Shown in pieces: positions 58,297-64,000 of a stretch of 64,000 bases of DNA. Within the stretch, counting starts at the first letter, position 1, and every line of letters starts with the position of its first letter. Origin of the DNA: Candidula unifasciata (taxonomy: Eukaryota; Mollusca; Gastropoda; Stylommatophora; Geomitridae); NCBI GenBank assembly GCA_905116865.2, contig CAJHNH020008440.1, positions 296,569 to 360,568 on the forward strand, read 5' to 3'. Under the pieces are notes generated by a model. That model ran no database searches and was not told the DNA's origin. It saw only the letters and a list, made by a program, of their open reading frames with translations. A program made the translations under genes and the position numbers.

Positions 58297-59628
58297 TGTG
58301 TATTGATTACATGCATTCATTTTCATGGCTGACTTAGGTGTCTCTATTTCACCTTTTTAAGTGTTTACTTAGCAGTTGTGTGTGTATGAATCTTAACTAT
58401 ATGTGTTAACATGGTTATGATAATGAACTATCATAACCTGGGGGCTTTCTTTAGTAAGTAGTGGGGGTGTCCAGCCAAGTGTGCCTAGGAATATTGTATT
58501 CATATACAGATATATTTTGTAGTGCCAATACTTGAGTTGCCCTACTCCAGAAATAAGTTGAGCGTATATTGGCCACGGGGAATCCCTTAGACCAATACGA
58601 GCCAAACGACTCAACATAATTATTTCTGAGTGCTGTTGGTTCTGAAGGAGAAATCCTTACATCAGGCACGTGACAGGAGTGATATGTGACAATCAGTTGT
58701 GTTGGAATAATTGCAAACGTTGTCAATCTAGTCATATTCTACAGACAAGGTTTGAATACAACCATCAACATAAGTTTCTTCTCGCTGGCCCTCTCAGATT
58801 TATGCAGTTTGGTTTTACAGCAAGTATTCAATGTTTTTGTGAACCCTTTGTTTATTAATTCTGGGACGCCTTTGGTGTTTATAGAGGTCCAATATCTGAC
58901 TTCTTCGCTTTCACGTGAAATGTTTACCACATTAACATGTTCAATAACTGTTTATATCACAACTGAGCGGTGTTTATGTGTTGTGTTTCCATTACAGGTG
59001 AAACACATGTCGTCTCACAGGGGCACATCGGTGGTTACGATATGCATTTTCGTTGTCACGTTGATATCACACATTCCTCTTTACTGTTCATCGTTTTTAG
59101 AATTCAGATTTTACCCAAATTTAAATAGATCGCTCCTGTTTAGGTTACCGAGATAAGTTTAACACAACCGAAGCTGTTGTTTACTTTATTCATGCCATTA
59201 TTGGTTTGCTTTCATACGTAGTTGTTGTGTTATTTACTATAATTCTAATATACAAACTGAAACAGAAAGGTGTGTTTTATAAAAAAGCGAACCTGACCCA
59301 GTATAAAACTAGATCTCTGTCTAAACGTGACAGGATGACAATAACTACTGTTATTCTCATAGCATCAAGTTTAATCATATGTTTCATTCCTTCTGGAATT
59401 ATATGCATAATTTCGTTTATGGAACCCGAGTTTAGTTTTAGAGGTAAATACCGTAATATATTTTTCATTTCATGGAGTTTTTCCATGGTTCTTGAGTGCA
59501 TCAACTCGAGTGTTCCAATGATCTTTTACCTAAGAATGAGCAGCCTTTTCAGAGCTTGGTTCAGGCAGTTACTGTGTGCGTGCCTACAGCCAAATGAGCC
59601 ATCTATTATTAAACCAAAGCGGTGGTAG
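56479..59628 (+). pseudogene. R4: GPCR pseudogene split by a ~2 kb insertion and frameshifted
   Basis: Closest to R1. The N-terminal part reads from ATG 56479 (second ATG 56500) to about 56654 and matches R1 from its N-terminus into TM1, stopping at CGCISVVE. The receptor resumes at about 58688 with TISCVGIIAN and runs through TM1-TM4. A net frameshift near 59140 (between RSLL and the expected GYRDKF) is followed by an open TM5-TM7 part to the stop at 59626-59628, containing SKRDR, EPEF and NSSVP. The sequence around the break is present on both sides with a few mismatches, like an old target-site duplication. A good splice-acceptor-like tract (pyrimidines then TTGCAG) ends at 56433 just upstream. 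AATAAA lies at 59634-59639, 6 nt after the stop. An intron is a weaker explanation for the gap, since coding sequence is repeated at both edges and the frameshift is separate. Confidence 0.85.
56655..58687. mobile_element. Unidentified ~2 kb insertion inside receptor R4
   Basis: This is the segment that interrupts R4. It has no long open frame and no clear terminal inverted repeats (starts GATAAGCC, ends near ATATGTGAC). It contains purine-rich and CAAC/AATC-rich tracts around 57440-57800 and a (TA)n tract at about 58237-58292. The flanking receptor sequence ATCAGT...GGAAT occurs at 56638-56653 and again at 58691-58707, about 16-17 bp with mismatches, as expected of an old target duplication. 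The element family is not recognised. Confidence 0.5.
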
Positions 59629-59699
59629 TTTAAAATAAAGTTATTGTCTTCTAAAGAAAAAAAAAAGAAAAAAAACATATTTACCAACCGCGTGAAAAC

Positions 59700-59874
59700 A
59701 TTTCAGGTCATCATAATCATCATCCCAAACCACTTCTGCCGGTAAGCGTCGTGAAGAGGAATAATTTGCAATCCACGGCACGCTACCTGCAGCTGGCTAT
59801 TGTCCTGTCATAAAGATATAGTTTCTTCAAAGTTGTCGATCAATTTTTCGTGGTCGTCCCTTGTATGTAATCCA
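59700..59874 (-). mobile_element. RTE-like LINE tail, minus half of a head-to-head pair
   Basis: Minus reading gives the LINE 3' end (CTGCAGGTAGCGTGCCGTGG, then CGACGCTTACCGGCAGAAG, (GAT)n-like tail at 59708-59722). It meets the plus fragment at a perfect hairpin: arms 59861-59874 and 59879-59892 around the loop ATTC. Confidence 0.6.
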
Positions 59875-59878
59875 ATTC

Positions 59879-60145
59879 TGGATTACATACAAAGACAGCA
59901 AGTGAAATGGTTTGCCCACTTAGAGAGAATGCCTTGTGACACCATACCATACAACGCATACATGGAAAGAGAAGAAGGACGTAGAGCACGGGGTAGACCA
60001 AGAACAATATGGAAGGATAACATCAGAGAAACTCTACAACAGCACGATGTGCCTATGGTCGAGGCAGCCAGAAGAGCTAGAAACAGAACCTTATATCTTC
60101 CTCGACACCCACAGCGGTAAAAGAGGAAGTGAAGAAGAAGAAGAA
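59879..60145 (+). mobile_element. RTE-like LINE tail, plus half of the head-to-head pair
   Basis: The forward frame keeps ILDYIQRQQVKWFAHLERMP, YNAYMEREEGRRARGRPRTI, WKDNIRETLQQHDVPMVEAA and RRARNRTLYLPRHPQR, and ends in GAAGAAGAAGAAG. Close relative of the fragment after R1. Confidence 0.75.
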
Positions 60146-60425
60146 GTCCTCTTGCTTTTGTAGTTGATCTTCCGAGATATAGTGATTATGGTGGTATTTG
60201 ATGTTGCTGCATTACAATGAGATGGCCAAACAACTTGATCTGCTGTTTCTCGATGAATCTAGTAGAAGGTTTCGTTCCCACAATTTTCTGATAGTCAAAA
60301 AGTTATTTACTCGATCTCGCGGATGGTGAGGTTGACGTCATTTCTCAGGCATCTCATCTCGCAAGTAGTGATTTTGTGTACATGCGCTTTAGACAGTGTC
60401 CATCTGGGACACTGGTAGCTTAATG

Positions 60426-60537
60426 TTGGAAAGAATGTGCTGTTAATAATATGTTGGAAAGAATGTGCTATTAATAATATGTTGGAAAGAATGTGCTGTT
60501 AATAATATGTTGGAAAGAATGTGCTGTTAATAATATG
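60426..60537 (+). repeat. 28-bp minisatellite, 4 units
   Basis: Units start at 60426, 60454, 60482 and 60510. The core is TTGGAAAGAATGTGCTGTTA; the second unit has ATTA in place of GTTA. It arose within the LINE fragment. It is unrelated in sequence to the 28-bp array before R1. Confidence 0.95.
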
Positions 60538-60560
60538 TCTTTTCGTATTCATAGTTATGT

Positions 60561-60827
60561 TTAAAAAAAAAAAGCAAAGAACCTTTTTTCAAGCCTTTCA
60601 GGCGTACTGGGTATATAGGGCTAGATCTATATTTTATAGACCAAACAGCTCTTAGTGGGTGATGTGGTCAGCATCATGCCGGCCGCATGACTGCACCTTG
60701 TACCCGCTCTAAACTGGATCAACCTGGGAGCCAAGGTCATTAAAAAAAATCTGGCCCCCGTCAGTAACCGAACCCACGACCTTCCAATCCGCAGGCGAGC
60801 GTCTAGCCGATAGACCACGGCGGCTCC
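60561..60827 (-). mobile_element. tRNA-derived SINE with an 11-bp target duplication
   Basis: The best-preserved copy. Minus-strand head GGGAGCCGCCGTGGTCTATC with A box TGGTCTATCGG, then B box region GTGGGTTCGGTTACTG. The body contains GACCTTGGCTCCCAGGTTGA, ATCACCCACTAAGAGCTG and GGTCTATAAAATATAGATCT, and the element ends with a T-run. It is flanked by CATAGTTATGT at 60550-60560 and 60828-60838. It sits inside a minus-strand RTE-like LINE fragment. Such RNAs are transcribed by RNA polymerase III from the internal boxes and depend on a LINE for copying. Confidence 0.9.
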
Positions 60828-61369
60828 CATAGTTATGTGTGAATGTCTTAATACTGGTGACCGTTGGTATATCAGTACACTTGCTTTTTGACATCAAGTT
60901 TTATTTCTCTGTCTTTCTACCATCTTCTGTGATTATGCTTCCCTGAAACTTAAATTTGCCTAATTGATTCAGACCAGCACCATTCGGCTGTTTGTGTAGA
61001 GTGTCGGTCAGATCCTCTTAGTGTAGAAGATGTATGTATAGTGGACCGGCTGTTCTACTAACTTGCATTCTTTCGGTTTTGTTTACGTTGATCTTCATGT
61101 TGTATTTGCTTCATGCTGATCTGACCATTACAGGTCAGATCTAAAATACAGTTAGCGCCTTGTGTTATTATGCCACGTTACAACTGCCTCGACCAATGGA
61201 AACCATTTATAACTAACTCTCAAAACCCTTTTCTTACATCATGTTCAGAAAGATTTAACAGTGCATTGTTTCCATGACGAAGGTTAACTCCATTTACTAA
61301 TGAAGACGTTCCATCTCCTATCCGTCCCACTTTTTTTCCTTTTCTCAATTGTATAATTCAAACTTTTTG

Positions 61370-61620
61370 AGCGGGCTGCGTGGTCTCTAGGTATGGTGTC
61401 CGCCTCTAGTTTTAGAGGTTCAGGGTTCCATCTCCTGTAAGGGCTGGGATTTATTTCACAGGGACTTGGACTTCTGGTAATTTCCCCTGGTCTCTGGGTA
61501 GTGAGATCGGACGCCAGTGTGCATTGTTGTGCACATGATAAAATCCCTCGGCAGTTGGAAATCGAAAAGAGTAGCCATACGGCGCTGCCCGGGCAGAAAT
61601 TTGGAGTTAAAAACTTACCC
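61370..61620 (+). mobile_element. Second SINE-like family, tRNA-like head
   Basis: GGGCTGCGTGGTCTCTAGGT is A-box-like and GGGTTCCATCTCC is B-box-like, about 45 bp apart, the spacing of a tRNA promoter. The body (GATTTATTTCACAGGGACTT; CCCTCGGCAGTTGGAAATCG; CGGCGCTGCCCGGGC) differs from the other SINEs here. Only one copy is seen, so the assignment rests on the promoter boxes. Confidence 0.45.
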
Positions 61621-62029
61621 GAAGTATTCTAGGATCCTCGCCGGTGCTACAGAGCCTGTGCACTGTGCTGAGCTTCTTCGGACTCAGACTTAAGTTACAA
61701 GAAGAACGGAGCACTTATCGAGTGGGTACCCGAGTGCTATGATGTTGATCCGTTCGTTGTTCAAACGTCAAAGCCTTTGACTGCCCGACGTTTGGGAAAG
61801 GTTAACTACGCAGCTGAAAATAATTACAGAGGTACCTCGGCTTATGAGCTGCTCTACAAAATATGAAGCTGTTTTATATATTAGATGTTGACCTCTTCTT
61901 CTAAAATAGTATTCAACGTATTCTCTAAGGTTATTTAATGTTATAGCATGGTAATAACAATAAGAAATTACAAGATCTATTAGAAAAAAAAAAAAAGTTA
62001 TATTCATAAAAAAAAAAAAAAAAAAAGAC

Positions 62030-62215
62030 TGGAATGGTTTGAGCATCTTATAAAAATGAAGCCAGAGATGCTATCAACGAGAGCGTACAACGTGACAGTA
62101 AAAAACACTAATAGGTTTCTAAACAAAATAGAAACATATACCCAGAGACTCCACAACATTGCGGCATACGAGGTAATCGAGCGTACCCTAGCTCGGATAC
62201 CAATCATATGTTAAC
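62030..62215 (+). mobile_element. RTE-like LINE C-terminal fragment after an A-run
   Basis: The forward frame reads RLEWFEHLIKMKPEMLSTRA, then YNVTVKNTNRFLNKIETYTQ and IAAYEVIERTLARIPI, matching the end of the frame at 12439-12600. It begins directly after A-runs at 61985-61996 and 62009-62026 and stops 200 bp from R5's stop codon. Confidence 0.7.
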
Positions 62216-62414
62216 CAGCTACGCACAGCGGCACAAAGTAGAATATAGGCAAACATTAAAACATGTATAATAAGGAAAAGATAAAAAAAAAATAATACCA
62301 CTAATATAAGCTACACATTATATACATAAATAAAGTGTTTAGGTTTCTTTTTTTATTTTAAATGAATGCGCATGAATACCTATCATGTGTTCCTCTGACA
62401 TAAATGGATAATGT

Positions 62415-63401
62415 CTACAACCTGAAGAGAGATCTAAATGTAGATCTATATTTTGAACTCATCTTTAGATACAAGAAAATATTCACGCTTGAGTTGACAT
62501 TTTCCAACACAACGGCAAACGTCCAAAAAAGCTGGTAAGTCTGGAAATATTTGCCTCCAAAACTGAACTCTGGTTCAATGACAGTAATCACACATAATAC
62601 GGCAGAAGGTGAATAACATATGACTAATATAATAGCAATAACCGCCACCATTGTTAATGTTTCTTTGTCTCTTTTGGACAAAGATTCTGACTGCTTTCTT
62701 TGAATTGTAGATGTATGACGCCATACAGATGCTTTACGAAGTTTCAGAATTAACATTGTGGTAAAGACAATTACACATAAAACTGACGATACGGTGAAAA
62801 AGGCGTTGGTGAAGTAAATCGATATTTCTACATCCTCTTTTAGAAATGTAAAACCTGCAGTCAAAAATGACCGGTTTCTTTCAGGAAAGAATCTCCATTC
62901 AAGGTAAAATGCATTGTAAAATAGAACCCATGACATCAGCGTTAGAGTGTAAATACACATAATTATTACAATTGTCCGTTTGATCGTGATTATTTTGTTA
63001 ATCGCCAATGGGAAAACAACACACAAACATCTCTCGGCCGTGATGAAGACAGTGAGGGAACAGGTCACGCGAGAGAATGTTTCGTGAGGGACAATGTTCA
63101 TCAATGGAAGGTCAAACAACTGGAATAGCACTATCACCAGCTGCCATTGCTGTAATATCAAACAAAACAGATCAGAAACAGCAATGGCGAAGAAAGTAAT
63201 ATTGATGGTCAGATTCAAACCGTGCTTGTAAAACACAGTTAAATTTATAATATTAGCGAATATCCCTAAAAAACTGACTGGACCACTTAAGTATATAATA
63301 TTAATAGATTCTATTATGTCTTGATACTTCCATTTGGCGTCTGATAAATCATTGTTCGTAAAAGACGTATTCATAAAGCTGTTTAATTTTTCGTACAACA
63401 T
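62415..63401 (-). CDS. R5: intact divergent class A-like chemosensory-type GPCR, 328 aa
   Basis: The most divergent and shortest family member here, intact from ATG to stop. Helices lie near residues 33-57, 66-95, 107-125, 143-163, 193-219, 249-272 and 287-312. Sequons NTS (11-13), NLT (63-65) and NIT (67-69) are present. TM1 has GIFAN, TM2 has AIAVSD, and ERC is at 123-125, SKRDK before TM6, EPEF at 277-280 and NSSVN at 303-307. The first extracellular loop is shorter than in R1, and the C-tail ends almost directly after helix 8. A TTTATT at 62352-62357 (AATAAA on the minus strand) about 60 nt after the stop is a candidate poly(A) signal. It faces the R4 pseudogene across about 3 kb of LINE and SINE debris. 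The ligand is unknown. Confidence 0.9.
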   Translation of the reverse strand: MLYEKLNSFMNTSFTNNDLSDAKWKYQDIIESINIIYLSGPVSFLGIFANIINLTVFYKHGLNLTINITFFAIAVSDLFCLILQQWQLVIVLFQLFDLPLMNIVPHETFSRVTCSLTVFITAERCLCVVFPLAINKIITIKRTIVIIMCIYTLTLMSWVLFYNAFYLEWRFFPERNRSFLTAGFTFLKEDVEISIYFTNAFFTVSSVLCVIVFTTMLILKLRKASVWRHTSTIQRKQSESLSKRDKETLTMVAVIAIILVICYSPSAVLCVITVIEPEFSFGGKYFQTYQLFWTFAVVLENVNSSVNIFLYLKMSSKYRSTFRSLFRL

Positions 63402-63489
63402 GTCTATTTTCGGAGACCGCTACACTTCCTACCACAACCACTCGTTTTTTTTTAGTTGTGTCTCTACTTCTCGTCCCTAATTCTTTACA

Positions 63490-64000
63490 AGTACCATATC
63501 AACATTGTCGTCATCCTCATTCTCATCATTATTATCATCATCACGTAGCGGGTCGTTTACAGAACCAGGCTCTCATTACAGCTTTAAGAGAAGCATCTCT
63601 ATCTCTCGCCAGGTGTACCAAGGTATCAAGGTATCAATTTGACCATGTGCTAATCTTCCTGCTGGTCCTCCCCTGCCCTCTTTTCTGGTACCGTATCTTT
63701 TGTTACTATTATTTTCAGTTCTTCATTGTGCTTGATTTGGTCAAAATATTCGAATTTACAATAGAAGATCCCCTTTTTAGCCAATCTTCATAGAAGTTCA
63801 AATCTTTTATGATGTCAGTATTTCTATCAATTTCACATTGAACGTCAATATTTCTGGTATGACCGTATAGCCCCAAATTATGAATGAATCTGTGTCATGC
63901 TCGTAACGTTTTATGTCTTCATTTAATCATCTTCATCTTTGATGATATTACAGTAACTTCTGTCTTATTATTGTTTAAGCAGCATCTTATTATTTTGATT
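63490..64000 (-). mobile_element. LINE 3' portion with (ATC)n tail, continuing past the window end
   Basis: The region has the plus-strand 3' end motif (CATCATCACGTAGCGGGTCG, then TTTACAGAACCAGGCTCTCA), related to the short piece at 955-1015 (TAGGTCCTTTGCAGAAAGCC). Minus reading inside contains KDLNFYED and KMKMIK-type fragments of a basic, lysine-rich ORF end. The family is uncertain. It starts about 90 bp upstream of R5's ATG, so R5's promoter or 5' exon would lie in or beyond it. Confidence 0.45.

Larger units (their letters stand above)
60200..61110 (-). mobile_element. RTE-like LINE C-terminal fragment split by a SINE
   Basis: Minus reading near 60230-60430 matches the EMRCLRNDVNLTIRE and CYQCPRWTLSKAH-type C-terminus. 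After the SINE at 60561-60827 the upstream part continues at 60840-61110 (KFQGSIITEDGRKTEK-like). It also contains a 28-bp minisatellite at 60426-60537. Confidence 0.65.

Noticed and set aside
60561..60827. A tRNA gene
   Set aside because: A and B boxes are present, but the body does not fold as a tRNA and continues into a SINE tail with a target duplication.

Overview
The window is eukaryotic nuclear DNA. It is AT-rich and full of microsatellites, homopolymers, SINEs and decayed non-LTR retrotransposons, and it has no bacterial gene packing. The only long intact reading frames are intronless seven-transmembrane receptors of one rhodopsin-like (class A) family. That mix (a lineage-expanded single-exon receptor cluster, RTE-like and RNase H-bearing LINEs, tRNA-derived SINEs with T-rich tails) fits a lophotrochozoan, most likely a gastropod mollusc of the sea-slug type. 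The organism is inferred from general resemblance and was not searched.

Receptors. Five loci belong to one family. R1 (14348-15424, +), R2 (30023-31096, +), R3 (47658-48731, -) and R5 (62415-63401, -) are intact. R4 (56479-59628, +) is a pseudogene closest to R1, split by a ~2 kb insertion and carrying a frameshift. All share an ERC motif in place of DRY, an NSSV[NP] TM7 motif in place of NPxxY, an EPEF motif in the third extracellular loop, and no TM3 cysteine for the usual class A disulfide. They look like chemosensory receptors; ligands are unknown.

Layout. 1-14 kb holds dispersed repeats and four decayed LINE pieces. 14.1-15.7 kb holds R1, preceded by a 28-bp minisatellite and followed at once by a LINE tail. 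18.2-20.8 kb has a decayed LINE between two diverged direct repeats. 21170-26861 is a 5.7 kb element with ~1.7 kb nearly identical terminal inverted repeats, AG...CT ends and a 6-bp target duplication, suggestive of a reduced Polinton/Maverick-like or foldback element. About 28.07-50.74 kb is a large, old, imperfect palindrome whose arms carry R2 and R3 convergently. The left arm was later hit by a SINE, a truncated LINE tail, a 700-bp insertion, an almost full-length RNase H-type LINE (11-bp target duplication) and a solo LTR (4-bp target duplication), and it expanded a 38-bp minisatellite that is single-copy in the right arm. 51-56 kb has a MITE and a second decayed RNase H-type LINE. 56.4-64 kb holds R4, nested LINE/SINE debris and R5.

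No operons, RNA genes or CRISPR arrays are supported. The receptors are independent transcription units. Their history appears to be tandem and inverted duplication in a repeat-rich region, with R2 and R3 kept ~95% identical in protein while their flanks diverged.
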